A stretch of 64,000 nt of DNA from Gamsiella multidivaricata (Eukaryota > Mortierellomycota > Mortierellomycetes > Mortierellales > Mortierellaceae): the NCBI RefSeq assembly GCF_025024155.1, contig NW_026251721.1, positions 248,001 through 312,000 on the forward strand, in the 5' to 3' direction. A program made the translations under genes and the position numbers. Below are positions 20,715 to 32,718 of this stretch, piece after piece (position 1 is the first letter of the stretch; each line of letters opens with the position of its first letter). The notes beneath the pieces are model-generated. The model saw only the letters and a program-made list of their open reading frames with translations. It had not been told where the DNA came from and did no database searches.

Positions 20715-23700
20715 TTATTCGGAAACGAAGAGCGGATCAAAGACTGAGGGGTCAAGCTCTTTCAAGACCTTCAGGTCCATGTCCAGTCCACTAGGTGCCT
20801 CGATCGTGATCTTGGGCTGACAGAGGTTTATGCAGAGCTGCATCGCTTTCACCAGACTCTGGTCCAGACGCAATTGCTCTGGCGGCTGATCCGATGTGGG
20901 CTTAACAGTTCCGGAATCGGAAGAGCTAAAGGTTCGGGAGTTAGCCCAACAGTTGGCGATGGTTGCCATGATCTTACCGCGATATCTTGGGACCCTATGA
21001 GAGCAGATGTTGCATTAAAAACCAGTCCCAGCGTTGGATAGAACATAAGAGGAAGGGTGCTCCTTTTTGGCATTGAATAGAAGCAGTACGGTTACTTGCC
21101 TTGGTTTGCAGACCTGCATGACCGCATGGAGGGTCTCGGATGCTCTCCAAGCTAGGTTCAAACTCTCCAGCCGCGCCGACGGAGGTGATGACGGGATCGG
21201 AAAATCGAGAATGTTGCACGTATGCTGCACCAAGGTCAGCAGATACTTGATCGTTAACGAGCCCAATCCATAGATCCCCTGGAAGCTCTGCTCACGCGTC
21301 GAGCCATTGCCCAGCTCTGTTTCTAACGGGACAATGTTCAATGATCTCTGGTGCTGATGCATTTGTTCCCATACAAAGTCGAACGAAACGACCGGATTGA
21401 CCAAGATCTTTGTCCATTCCAGCACTAATGCTCGATATTGTTTTGTCGGATTCGCCTTCCTTAGACTGCCTATGACTCCCTGCAGGAACAAATTCTCAAC
21501 CGTCAGCATGTTGAGATCCGATGTCGATGTTCCAGTACCAGAACTGCTGAGGGATGCAAGACGGCCATTCTCTATACTCGACCGGGGCTTGTCATCTGGC
21601 TCGGTGTTGACAAGGATCAGGGTCAAATACGCCCTAAATGCCGCATTGATTCTCTCCAACTCATTATCGTCATCGTATTGAAGTTCTGATCCCGGGGTCG
21701 ACGTGACACCCATCTGCAGAGGACCCAAAAGCGGCTTCAGCGATCGCTCCAGAACCTGATCCAAGCCTGTTCTCTCAAAGATCTTGATCCATATCCTCGA
21801 ATCATTCTGCCTTCTGTGTTTCGCATCAAAGTTCCCTCTCGAGGCATCCTGATACTGGATCAGAAATATCGTCAGCAGATCGAGTCCTCGTATCCGATGT
21901 CTAGGCTGAAGCGAATCCGTCATGGCCAGAATGGGGCTGACGAGCAACATAAAGACCTCGTGTATCCGGCTAGGATCCTGAATCGGCTGCTGAGCACACC
22001 ACTCGACCACAGGCACGGCCTCCAAGAAATTTTTGTCCCATCTCCTAACCTGCGAGGCGTTGCTCAGGTTCAATTCATGATCATCCATAACCGTCCAGGT
22101 CTCTTCCTCATCATTTGGTGTATCAATAACAGATGCGATCCGGATCCGCTGGGTCAATCCAACTCCCTGCGTCCGTCGCTGCATAATGCTCTTGTTCCCT
22201 GGAATCACAATCTCGTTCGCGATCTCACCGGGGTCTTTAGCCTCCTCGATCAGCGGAGCAGACTGTCGCATCTTTTCCTGGTGCAGCTCAATGGTCTTCT
22301 GAGCCCGCAGGGCGGCTTTCTGTGCCTTGACGTGTGTAAAGCAGGGTCGGATCTCCTTCTCGATGATCTGGATAATATGGTCTGAGAAGCTGCCCGGGAT
22401 CATGACCACATTGCGGTCATGTCTTGTCGAATCAGATGGTGGAGCGTTTGGAACAGAGCGGATAGACCATGGCGTTGTTTGATAAAGGATCCTCAGATTC
22501 TCCTGTGCATTGGCCTGACTCCTTCCAGAGACCAAGGGCTCCAGTCTGTTCCAAAGATCTTTGCTGTTCACGAATGCGGCACATGCGATGACCAGTCGGT
22601 GTAGGGTATATGTATTATCAAGCTAAAAGCAAAAAAGAAGAGATTAATGGGTGCGGACGAAATTATGGGAGGCAGGAGAAAAATCCTGGACATACCGATT
22701 GAATACGCAGTACATGTCCGATGCATTCCAACAGTGCCGGAACTCTCCTCACAAACGTATCCGCCACTGCACGTCCTTGTGCTGAGTCTAGTTGCAACCA
22801 AAGCAATATCCAGTGTTAGTCCCCAATTGATTTCCCCATGGATCTGCATCCTTCATGATCCTAAAGAAGTACCCTGGATTGACTCTGCACTCGCGAAAAC
22901 TGTTGGTATCCGGAGCTGATCGCACAGCCATAGAGCAAAAGCCCAATCCTTCGCAACTGGGATCGCCAGTGCAAGTGATCTAGTTTCGTCCCCTCCAGTA
23001 TGTCCTGAGCTTGCTTGGCGTAGAATCGCCTCAGAGAAAGACGCAAAGTCTCCAGCCTATGATCAAAGGACGACAATGGACTGTTAAATAGCCTTGGTCA
23101 GAAGCCACACCGGACATCTAAAAGTTAGTTGATTACCTGCAAAGGCTGGGCAAAATGCGCTGTAGTCAAGGCTCCAAGAGCGTGCACCAGTTGAGATCCA
23201 GTAAATGACTTTGCCAAGAGTTCGCAGACTCTAAAAACAGTTTAAGCATCGGTGAATGGTCTATTCAAATACAGGATTGTGCATGTTCATGGCGCACTAG
23301 GATATGTACCCTGATGGCGGCGTCGCTTTCGATCCAAGGTATCCCTCCATTGCCATGCTGAGAATCCCGCTCACTCGGTCAACATCCCAGGCATGAGTGG
23401 CGGATAGTTCGCTCTCGACGCCTTCATCTTTGACGATAGCCAAATGCGCTAACGACAGGATTCCTGTAACAATATCTAGCTTATTCTGGTCAGATCCCTG
23501 CTGTTTCACCGATTCTTTCATGACCTATAAGGTTAGGAGGCAAAACATGAAGGTTAGACGCCAGGGATTTAAATCGCAAAATGGTCAGGGGTCCTGGAGA
23601 AAGTGCATTGGATCTGTGCGATTCTTACTTGATCTATAAAGTCAGGTTGATCCACCGCTCTTCGGAGTGGCTCAGACTGTCCGATAGCTTTGATCAACTG

Positions 23701-24129
23701 CTCCTGAAAGGCTTCTCTGACAAGCGGCCACTCATCCGCCAATCCATTTAGAATTAATGCCCATGATTCTATCCACATCTGCTCATCCTTTGAATCTCCT
23801 TCATTGTCGTCGAATGCGGCGCTCTATTTGCAAATAAAAAAAGAAGCAATAGATACATATCGCAGATCAGTTTCAAGTGTAAGAGGCATATAAGAGGTAC
23901 ATGTTTACACATGACTCGACAATACCTTTTCTGCAACAAGGGACACGAGACCTATAGAGCTATTTGCGCGGATCTCGGGGCGATCAGGCTGGCGACTTTG
24001 CGATATGAGAACATCCAACGCTTCTGTGGTTGAAAAAAAAGTATCGAAACGAGCGTTTTTTTTAGACACGAATGAGTGTGGCCTTTGAATAATATGAGTT
24101 TTCAACGGTTGCATACCTCGCGAGTCCAT
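20715..24129 (-). CDS. TTI2-like protein (Tel2-interacting, TTT complex)
   Basis: Nine exons (24117-24129, 23926-24023, 23629-23823, 23310-23524, 23137-23230, 22873-23056, 22696-22787, 21100-22622, 20715-20994) close in phase to 897 aa. The recognisable Tti2 core is in the big exon: LVSPILAMTDSLQPRHRIRG, FERTGLDQVLERSLKPLLGP and a helical C-terminal half. Tti2 works with Tel2 and Tti1 as an Hsp90-linked chaperone that stabilises PIKK kinases (TOR, ATM, ATR, TRRAP). The N-terminal third is HEAT-like (for example WALILNGLADEWPLVREAFQ) and makes the protein longer than typical Tti2 (about 400-550 aa). The first coding exon is 13 nt. The last intron has a GC donor (CCAAG|GCAAGT). The frame of exon 6 was fixed by the phases of both flanking introns. 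Confidence 0.78.
20995..21099 (-). other. GC-AG intron in TTI2-like gene
   Basis: On the coding strand the donor reads CCAAG|GCAAGT and the acceptor CTCATAG. The nearby GT (CAA|GTAACC) would put an in-frame stop straight after the junction, whereas the GC site joins KP-R-VPRYRG in frame to the terminal exon. Confidence 0.75.
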
Positions 24130-24345
24130 GGTGTCGTGAAAGGATGTGGAATGAGCGGGAGAAAGACATTCGAGCGGATCCCTTTTCAGGTCACCTTTTT
24201 AAGTTGATTCGTCGCCATGTCTAGGACTGAAATTATTCTGCACGCGTTCTTAACTGCAGCGCGACATCTCTCTCTCCTTCCTCATTCAAAAAAAACCTCC
24301 CAATTGAATCGCCACTGTACACTGCACACATCACTCGCAATAGCA

Positions 24346-25519
24346 ATGACCATGGTCGACAACAATATAACCGCCGGTAGCAGCCGAAACACTGAAAGTG
24401 CGAACGGCAGCACACAGTACAGTGTGCCCACAAAACTTCAAAAACAAGAATGGGCAAAGTAACGTACAACAGGCAGTGGGCCCTGAAGCGTCAAAGCACG
24501 CGTGGATGCTCAACGATGACATTCCAATTGCTAAATGTACCCGTCTTTTCCCCTTTGCGTTGTCTGCAACCTACGACCTTGAAAGACAGCAGTCGATCCT
24601 GAAGAACAATCTTATCCTTCAGGATGATCACCCAGACTGGTCTATTACATTCAAACCGGGCGATGATACCTATCACCTCGAAGGCGTGCAGGGATTAAGA
24701 TATATCGGAGGCGTGGATCTAAGCTTCATTATCGAGAACAACGAGGATGCCATTGCCTCGCTCATTGTCCTATCGTACCCAGAGCTCAAGGTAACGGCAT
24801 CTGGAAGAAGACTGCGGCACTCAATTGCTTCGAAAAGCATCTACTTTTTTTCAGCGCCGTCGTTCATTTGAAATAATTCTTGGTGACGCTGGCTGAATTG
24901 AAGTTGGTTGGTCTGCTCCATGTAGGTCGTATACGAGGACCATGCAAAGGTCAAGCTGACACTACCCTATATTGCCGGATACCTTGCCTTCCGTGAGGTA
25001 GAACCCCTTCTGGGCCTCATCGAATCCCTGCGCACCAACCGACCTGAGCTCATGCCACAGGTGATCATGGTCGATGGCTGTGGGGCCCTCCACCCTCGTG
25101 GTTTCGGTCTCGCCTCCCATCTAGGCCTCGTCTCCAACATCCCAACGATCGGGTGTTCCAAAAACTATCTAGTCATTCACGGCGACGGTCCGCTCTTGGG
25201 TGCACAACCTACGGAACTCAAGTATATTTTCCGAAATTTTGTCGCGGATAATAAGGATGCACATGGGTTGATGCCATTGAAAGGCGAGGTCAGTGGAAAG
25301 GTCTATGGGGCAGCCTTATCTGCAGCGACAACGAAATCTGCAGACGGAGCACAGAATCCGATCTTTGTGTCGATCGGGCATAGGGTCTCGTTGGAGACGG
25401 CCGTGGCCCTGGTGAGGGCTTGTTCGCTGTATCGGATACCAGAACCGATTCGACAGGCAGATCTGAAGAGCCGAACACAGATCAAGAAGTGGTGCTTAGA
25501 ACAGGGAAAGCAGCAGTAG
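24346..25519 (+). CDS. endonuclease V (deoxyinosine/inosine 3' endonuclease)
   Basis: Three exons (24346-24458, 24586-24790, 24926-25519) give 303 aa. EndoV cleaves the second phosphodiester 3' of inosine: deaminated DNA in bacteria and mostly inosine RNA in animals. All active-site residues are visible: Asp82 in YIGGVDLSF, Glu130 in YIAGYLAFRE, Asp156 in VIMVDGCGALHPRGFG, and Lys185 in IGCSKN. The N-terminal KLQKQEWAKQQ helix leads into LILQDDHPDW. The start chosen is the first ATG of a tandem pair (24346/24352); an upstream in-frame ATG at 24217 would leave only 87 bp to the divergent TTI2 start. The C-terminus (IKKWCLEQGKQQ) lacks an obvious targeting signal. Repair of DNA versus clearance of inosine RNA cannot be told from sequence. 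Confidence 0.93.
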
Positions 25520-25779
25520 TAGATTGTATTGTGAATACTATGATAAAAAAAATTGCCTGATTCGACAAGAGTGTTTGTGAGTGAGGGCTTGGCTGGGCGG
25601 GGCCTTTGCGCCCAGCCAGTTTTGCTTACTGCAGCACACACGCGCATATCCAACCGCCGCACAGGCACATAAAGAAATAACAAAGGCCCGACGATTCTCT
25701 CCCTCACTTCGTGCCATTCAACATCCCTCTCTCTTTCTCCCCATTTCCTCACTCTCTTACCAAAAAAACAAGAAAAAAA

Positions 25780-26320
25780 ATGATCACCAAGCTGGTTCAC
25801 TATGCTGCCGACGCCGTTCTCGTCTCTGCTGTCCTCGCTGGTATCAAGCGTAGTACTGTAAGGACTCATCACACTCTCTTGGACCTCGCTTGCTCATCAC
25901 TACGCACGTCTTTTGTTTTCTTTCTCCAAGGCGGAATCAATGCATGGACTGTTCCGAATCTAAACGATGCTTGATTCTAATCAATTGTCTCTCTGTTTTT
26001 CATGCTGCTTATTTGGCGGTGGGATATTCAATTGCTATCTTTCAGGGACTGAGGTATGTCAATTCTTTTGCCTAAATAACAGGGGTGTCGTTCGCATCCT
26101 ATATCTGCCGTAATCACGTCAACGAAAAGGTACCCAGCGCCTGTCCACTCATCCTTTTTTCCCCTCCTAATTCTAATACTTAATCAGCGTTGCCACCAAT
26201 AAGATCGAGAGCGATGATGTCCGCTCGTATGTCGACAAATACTTGACTGTGGGCGAATGGGTCGTCGATCAGGGTACTGCCTTCATGTCAGCTTCGTCCT
26301 ACTTTGAGCGCAAGCGGTAA
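25780..26320 (+). CDS. ATG44: mitofissin (DUF1748 family), mitochondrial fission factor for mitophagy
   Basis: Three exons (25780-25857, 26046-26053, 26188-26320) give 72 aa, close to the 73 aa of yeast Atg44. The middle exon is 8 nt (GGACTGAG), flanked by a good TTTCAG acceptor and GTATGT donor, and is needed for the conserved KRSTGL junction and frame. Family features are the N-terminal KLVHYAADAVLVSAVLAGIK helix, then KIES, DKYLTVGEWVVDQG and the closing SASSYFERKR. Atg44 acts in the mitochondrial intermembrane space, binding lipid membranes and driving the fission required for mitophagy. No cleavable presequence is seen, as expected. ATG18 lies about 15 kb away, but no functional clustering is implied. 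Other small DUF1748 proteins are the only alternative. Confidence 0.9.
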
Positions 26321-26578
26321 AAGACAGTTCCAAAGAGCGATCGGACTTACCTACAGCAAACTGGATGGCGATATGAGATGGCAGACTAAAAAAAAAAAAA
26401 AAAACCCTGCCCCAGAGCGAGGAAGACAGGATCGACATGACTATTCTCGTTTTTACATTATACATAGTTCGATAATAGTGCCGAGGTACCCCTCCTCCCC
26501 TCTGTTGGCGCGTCTTTCTAGCCGTGGCCGTCTTTATCTCTTAATGGTTGCTGTAACCGCCGATTAAAGCACTCTTCG

Positions 26579-26597
26579 TTTTTTTTTTTTTTTTTTT
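26579..26597. repeat. T19 homopolymer run
   Basis: A run of 19 T lies about 260 bp downstream of the mitofissin stop. Unlike the runs at 11.4-12.5 kb, it has no flanking direct repeat and no LINE 3' sequence beside it, so it is listed only as a homopolymer. Confidence 0.8.
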
Positions 26598-26895
26598 GTA
26601 ATCTTTGTTGTTCCTCTTGGAGCAGGCCTTTTTCTCATGCCACACAAACCAAAAGGGTCTTTTTGATGTCTCGTGAAGCAGCGTTTTTTATTCTCGTCAT
26701 AAATAATGTTTGTAAATAGTGTTCATAAATATAGTATTCATCACACGGACCAGCCGGCGTTTTAAAGACCTAGTGGCACCAGCAAGTTGCTGCCGCATAG
26801 ATGCAGTAATTGGAAAAGACAGAGAGAGAAAGAGAAAGAGAGGAAAGGTATTACATCCGGAAGGGAGTAGTGAGCCAATGAGACTCAATAGCAGC

Positions 26896-28411
26896 CTAAT
26901 TCTTGCAAACAGCATTGATAACAATGTCGAAGCTACCGACCGCAGGAGCAGGCTGCGCGACACGGATGCCTGGCATCTTGTAAGGACGTCCCATCCAGTC
27001 AGTTGGAATGGGGGCCTCGGGCTTGGTATTGTTCTCGATATGAACGGTGATCACCTGAGGTCCGCTACCGGACTGGAGCGTAAGAGTCATCGTCGGCTTT
27101 GCAGCATCAATGGAAATCGTCGTGGTCGAGGCCACAATAGGCTTAACATCGAGCTGGACCTGATTGGCTTCGGTTTCCTCCCCCTTTAGAACCTTGGGAG
27201 ATGAGGGTGTATTTTTTGAGGGTGCGGGAGTCGTAGCGGTAGGGACTTTGGTTGTAGAAGCCGTGGTGGTCGTGGTTGGAGTGGTTGGGGCCTTAGAAGA
27301 TTTGGGCTGCTTGGATTTTTCAGGAGCCTGGAGGCTGGATGACTGCTGGAGGTACGTGGCGGCAGAGGCAGCGAGGCCTGACTGACGAGCAATGCCAGCA
27401 TCCCACATCATAACACCGCCAAAGTTGGAATAGGATTTGATAGCACCCAAAATGGTGTTGAGTCTGCTGGCATCGATCACACCTGAACCAGCACCACCAG
27501 GTCCCCCAGGAACGCCGAGCAAGATTCTGACGTCCTTGTTTTTGGAGACAGTCGTGGCCCAGTTGTTCCAGGTGTCAAAGTTGAAGTTGCTGGTGCCGAA
27601 GCTCTGGACACCACAGTAGTTGTTGTAGAACTGGACCCAGACGAGATCGAACCACGAATTGGCCAAAGCGTCCTTGGTGGCCTGGTCAGGGTAAGGGCAC
27701 TGAGGAGCGGCAGTGATGTAGTAACGGCGACCGGCTGATGCAAACTTGTTGCGCAGCGTGGAAATAAAAGCGACGTAACCAGCGTTCTGGCCCGATTCCA
27801 AGTCGAGGTCGACGCCGTCGAGGACTGCATCGCCGAATGGACGCGTGGAAGAGGATCCACCTAAGAAGGTGTTCCATATCTGCTCCGCAAAAGCCGTACC
27901 GGATACAGCATCAGGAAGCGAGTACGAGCCCGAGGCTCCACCGATCGAGATCACAATGGCCTTTCCTCGGGCCTGGCAAGCTTTAATGTCTTGGCCGACC
28001 TTGGGGCAGTTGAGGAGATTGGTCCCTGGGAAGGTACCACCACAGTGGTTCGCGAGATTCAGGACCGGCTTGCCATTCTGGATCTGGTAGACAAACGCGA
28101 TCGCAAAGGCATTGATGGTGTCGTCTTGACAGTAGTTGACCAGGTCTGTTTCAGTGCCTCCACTGAATGAGACAGAGCTGTTGCGCGGAGAAAAATAAAG
28201 TAGAGGGAAAAAAAGTTGATTAGGGATTTCTTCACGCAGCTTTAGTTGATGGTATGCAAACGAACGCGTTATGAGATCCAAGCCCATGAACGTACTTTTG
28301 GCCCCAGTAGTTGACAACATTGGTCTTGCTGAGTGGATTGAAGGCCGAGACCGACTGGGCGGCCAAAGCGAGACAGAGAGACGCGTAGAATACGGCGTGG
28401 AAAAGATTCAT
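26896..28411 (-). CDS. GH18 class III-type chitinase, secreted
   Basis: Two exons (28296-28411, 26896-28177) give 465 aa. A signal peptide (MNLFHAVFYASLCLALAA, cut near VSA) precedes a GH18 barrel: NVVNYWGQN at strand 1, KAIVISIGGASGSY at strand 3 and the catalytic DGVDLDLESG with Glu166 as proton donor, then WVQFYNNYCGV and GGVMMWDAG. About 65 residues of Thr/Ser/Pro/Lys-rich linker (from KSKQPKSSKAPTT) lead to a C-terminal domain of about 90 aa (from VQLDVKPIV) that is not a recognised chitin-binding module. It hydrolyses beta-1,4-GlcNAc chains, probably in wall remodelling or competition. The intron sits just after the first barrel strand and is typical in phase. Confidence 0.94.
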
Positions 28412-30354
28412 GATGAAGAGGCAGGGCGGCAACTGCGGAAGGATACGTTACGGTGTCGAGAATGCGAGAGGAGGTCGTAAAAAAAGAAAGGACGAGGCTT
28501 AAGAGTAGACTGTAGAGAAAGAGAAAAGGGCGGCATTGCTCTTCCTGCAATGTTTTTATAGGTGAGCTCCCGATGATCGATAGCACGGAGAGGGTGCCTA
28601 TCAATGGGCTTACAGACGTTCGCGGAGACGCGTTTGCTTGCCACTGTCTTATCATGGTCGTCCTATGGCTTCGTTTGTTCTGCCGCAATACTTTCATTAT
28701 GTACAATGCCTACATGGTGCGCGTGAAGGACGGTAAAGCATTACTCATAGTCTACTGAGAGGAAATTGCATATGATCGTGTGCAAGATCCCGTCCGTAAT
28801 CGGCGGCATCACATCGCTCAATTACTGTTTGGTGATCGCGGTGCACGCAAGACGCGGATGATAGTAACGGCTCTCTTGGCATCGTACCACTTTTTTTTTT
28901 TTTTTTTTTTTTTGGACAAAGGCAATTGGCGAGTAGCGTCGAGAGCCTCTCTCTCCACAAATGCTTCTACTAGGAGGTGTATATCCTGTACCTGAAATCC
29001 GATCTCACGAGTTTGATTGGTGCCTTTCCAGGGATTGCGGGATACAGTACAGCATGGATACGGTGCTCTTTGCAGGGTCTTCCTTTGTTTATTTTTCGCC
29101 TGATGGACGACAGACTAGCGTTGATAGGCAATTTACACAAGTTGGTTGCTTGGTTGTTTAATCGGCCAATAGCATGGCGTTATCCGATGGACGGCCAACC
29201 GGCAACCGTTCTGTTTTGCAGGCGTACATCGTACAAGGATGCATGTACTTATAGTACATGGAGGAGTACACGTTCTTCCTCTGGATATCCGATCTTCACG
29301 CGATATTGTGGGTGTCGGTATATCATAATTATGTGTATGCAATAACAGGTTGGCGCAATCGATCTCTCAGCATCATCATCATCATCAGCAGCAGTAGTAG
29401 TAATCTCCGCATGGGGACCATACCAATGAGCTGGGATTACGCTATCATTATATTTTTGATACAGATCTTTGAATCGATGAGTTCCGAGTTGTTGAACCAT
29501 TGAGCGCTATCTTATTTGACCACCGACCCTTGTCAGTTCTTGATCTCTGTCTTCCTTTGCGTAGGTCTCCTATCTTCCTCCCCCATTGGCTCGTCAGGTT
29601 TGCCTGCTGAAAATGGAAAAACGCCTGGGCCTTGTGCCCTGAAACGCGTCGAAATGAAATTGAAACAGATCCCTTACCACGTTCTCAAACGTTGTCCCGA
29701 TTTGGGTCTACAGAACATTCGACGTCGAACTTTCGTTCCCCTGGATCATAAATTGACGCTTCATAGATCCCTATCTTCCCTTTGCTTTTTATTATGCGCC
29801 CCTCCTCATCCTTTCGTCCTATATCCCCTGCCTTTTTTTCTTCTTCTTAATAATCCTTCCTCCCTGTCTGCCCTCACAATCTCGATAAAGTGAACGACAT
29901 CTATTCAACCTTGTACAGGCAAAGGACAGTCGTATTCTACTTTTACGCAACCCATGGATCAACATGGACCAACGTGGATTTTTTTTTCTTTCTTTTTAGG
30001 GTACCTATCCAACACTGGCCACTGAAGCCTTTTTTTTTTTAGTTTACCATTTTATAGACTGTCCCGCACACCAGTCAAGTGCCAACCTGTGTTTACGGGT
30101 GGGAACTCAGCCAACGGGAACAGTGATTTTCCACATGCGGGTACAAAGTATGTTCGATTCTGCATGGTGCTGTATGTATTAAGGTTTGAATACTTTTTGA
30201 AAATGGAAGAGGGAATAATAAAAGAGAACGGCAACATGGTATGCTTGAACGATAACACGCCAAGGCCAACAGTGACAATCTAACACGGGTTGGAAGATGA
30301 ATGAGGGATGGACTATTCTACTCGCTAATATATAAAAAAAACCGGTTCGAAAAA
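28412..30354. other. 1.9-kb region without supported genes
   Basis: Between the chitinase start and the COQ1 stop I see only short ORFs lacking family similarity, splice logic or coding-like composition. A T23 run is at 28891-28913 and a CAT-repeat patch at about 29370-29395. The first several hundred bases are expected to hold the chitinase promoter (a purine-rich block lies at 28490-28530). Confidence 0.4.
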
Positions 30355-32090
30355 CTAATTCTTGCGGTCGAGAACCTTCTCTGTCAATTGGATCAGAGCT
30401 GTTTTGGCCTGGGAGTCTGGTAATTGACTGATTGCAGCAATGGCCTTCTGGCAATGGCTCTGGGCCAGCATGCGCGTCTGCTCCAGACCGTTACTCTTGA
30501 GAACAAGGTTCCATGCGGTCTCGACATCACCCTCCTTGTCAAAGTTACGCTTGATCAGCTTGCCCAGCTCCGGGTACTCCTCCCATGCGAAGAGTACAGG
30601 CGCGGTGGCTAACCCCAGCTTTAAGTCCGCACCAGCAGGCTTTCCAAACTCATCAGAGCTCACCGTGAAGTCGAGCATGTCGTCCACCAGCTATACGAGA
30701 GATAAAGGCGGACACAAAGTATGCAATATGTGAGCCTTCAGAGTATCGATAGACACAGCAATAGCACAGCAGCGGCACAACATGTGAATAAAGTCCTTCT
30801 TTGATAAGGTGAAGATGGGCGTTGGCGGATGGTGGAATTAATCGTTACACATAATTCTCATATAATGAACACAAGCTGCAAAAGGAAAGGCATGTATAAT
30901 GCAGAATGTACGGGAAATTCCTTTACCTGAAAGGCGAGACCGATGTTCTTCCCGTATGTGTAAGCAATGTCGCAGACCTCGTCCGTGGCCCCACCGAGAA
31001 CAGCAGAGGCTCGGCAACTCTTGGAGATCAAGCTGGCCGTCTTCATGTAGCTCTTCTCCATGTAGTACTCAAACGTCGTCATTTTACCGCCACAGTTCTT
31101 TCCGTTCTCAATCTGTCCGTTGCGAAGCTGCATGAACTCTCCCTCGACCAGATTGGCAATCACCGTCGAAATCAGTTCTGTGACCTCGTGGTTGCGAAGC
31201 CTTGCCAGCGCAATGGAGGCACGAGCCAGAAGGAAATCACCACCGAGAACGGCCATCTTGTTACCAAAGCTCTCGTTGGCAGAAAGCAGGTTCCTACGCT
31301 TGTCCGCCACATCGATCACATCGTCGTGCAGCAAAGACGCGGTGTGGATCATCTCGACAATCTCTCCGAGGCGACGTTGTGATGGAAGAATACACGTGTT
31401 GTCAGCGGCATGCACCCTTGGAGTATAGATGGAATGGACGGCGTTCGATGGGGTAGATGATGCTTCTGACCCACTGCTGCTGTTGTTACTACCCACGGTA
31501 GGGATGTAAAAGTTACTCAGCTCTGTGATAGGGGTATCGATCTCTTCGTACGAATCCTTGATGCTGACATGGACCCTCTTGGGCGCCAAGGAGGTTGCCT
31601 GAGCAATCAGGAGGATGATCAATGGACGGATGTGCTTGCCATCGGCCTGGAAGTAGTACTTGCTGACAGTCGAAACCATAGGGTGGTTGCTGCCCAGCAG
31701 GTTACGGATATTGCTCTTAAGATCCTTGAGGTCCTCACCGACGAGCTCCTTCGTATCGACGACGGGTCCGCCCCTCTTCTCGACGACAAGGGTTTCGGCT
31801 TCCTTTAAGGCCTCGTTCCAGGTCGTTGCCTTGCCAAAGTCAGTCGCAGGCGTAGAGTACGATCCCGTTGTAAATGTCGACTTGACAGCATTAGCGACTC
31901 GCGAGAACACGCCGGGGGTAGAGCTCGCGGAAGACTCGTGCTCCTTCTCGGCTGCATTGGTGGAGGAATATAGTCGTGCGGTAGCTGGGAAGGAACGCTG
32001 CAGAGTAGGTTTCGAAAAAAGAGTCCTTGAGAGCCCAGGTGTGTAGCGTCCAACGTTCAATACCGAGCGCGAGATAGGAAGCAATGCCAT
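30355..32090 (-). CDS. COQ1: trans-polyprenyl diphosphate synthase for ubiquinone (COQ1)
   Basis: Two exons (30927-32090, 30355-30690) give 499 aa. The enzyme extends FPP/GGPP with IPP to the polyprenyl tail of coenzyme Q at the mitochondrial inner membrane. It begins with a basic, Ser-rich mitochondrial presequence (to about residue 45). Motifs are GKHIRP (151-156), the first aspartate-rich LLHDDVID (254-260), LGGDFLLARAS, and the second Asp motif LVDDMLDF (389-396) followed by GKPAGADLKLGLATAP. A low-complexity insert of about 45 residues (190-233, Ser/Asn-rich) precedes the first Asp motif and is not usual for the family. COQ9 lies 13 kb away in the same window. Chain length cannot be predicted. 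Confidence 0.94.
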
Positions 32091-32718
32091 TGTTGAGCTG
32101 TAAAAAATATTAGAGATAAAGAAACGATAAGCAATTGTGCCATTTTGGTAGCGGTATCGATTGGTGTCAACTGGATAGAGAGAGGGCCATTGAGCAGGGC
32201 GGTCAAGATGATGCCTGCCGCGCCAAAGGATGCAATTGCTTCTTACCGGAGGTTATATGTGTGAGTATACTTGTGTATAAAGTTGGCCTTGAGGATGGGC
32301 GAGAGAAAAGCTATGGTGCCTGAATAATGGGAGGGTTTGTGATCAGTGTGAAGAGGAGAGGAGGGGAGTTGAGTCGCGTCAAGCTGAATCGGGATCAGGA
32401 AGTGAAGGAAGGAAGAAGAAGAGAAGGAAAGAAGTAGGAAAAGAGAGAAGGGAAGAGAGAGTCGATGCCGGACCTGGGAAAGAGAATTGGAATGGGATGG
32501 ACAAGGTTGGGTGCAAAAAGGACGGGACCGCACGGACTGAGGCTCCAGGCGTCGCTGTTTTTTTGTCGCACTTGCCCCAAGAGGCAAGATGAGTCCCGGT
32601 CACGTGATACCATCGACGATTGAACACTGTCATCTCGCGACAGGCGCCATCATCCCCTCCAGCATCACACAACACCGCACCGCACAACACAACACAGAGT
32701 GATACCAGGATATATACC
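32091..32718. promoter_or_regulatory. bidirectional promoter region COQ1/EMC5
   Basis: The 628 bp between divergent COQ1 and EMC5 starts contain a purine-rich block (32396-32470) and a CA/CACAAC-rich block directly before EMC5 (about 32660-32700). No specific factor site was recognised. Confidence 0.4.

Noticed and set aside
22861..23076. Alternative reading of TTI2 exon 6 (LRLSLRRFYAKQAQDIL)
   Set aside because: It looks protein-like, but neither flanking intron can supply its phase. The other frame agrees with the acceptor CATAG, the donor G|GTACTT and the next acceptor CTAG.
24398..24871. 157-codon frame covering endonuclease V exon 2 and intron 1
   Set aside because: It reads through intron 1 (GTAACG donor, GAAAG acceptor). 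The spliced form restores the conserved EWAKQQ helix and all catalytic residues.
26579..28913. T19 and T23 runs as further retroposon tails
   Set aside because: Neither has flanking direct repeats nor the LINE 3' sequence found at 12.1-12.5 kb; the same applies to the T20 run at 51796-51815.
29516..29893. 125-codon plus-strand frame in the chitinase-COQ1 gap
   Set aside because: No recognisable motif, Leu/Phe/Pro-biased end and no intron or promoter context; treated as chance.
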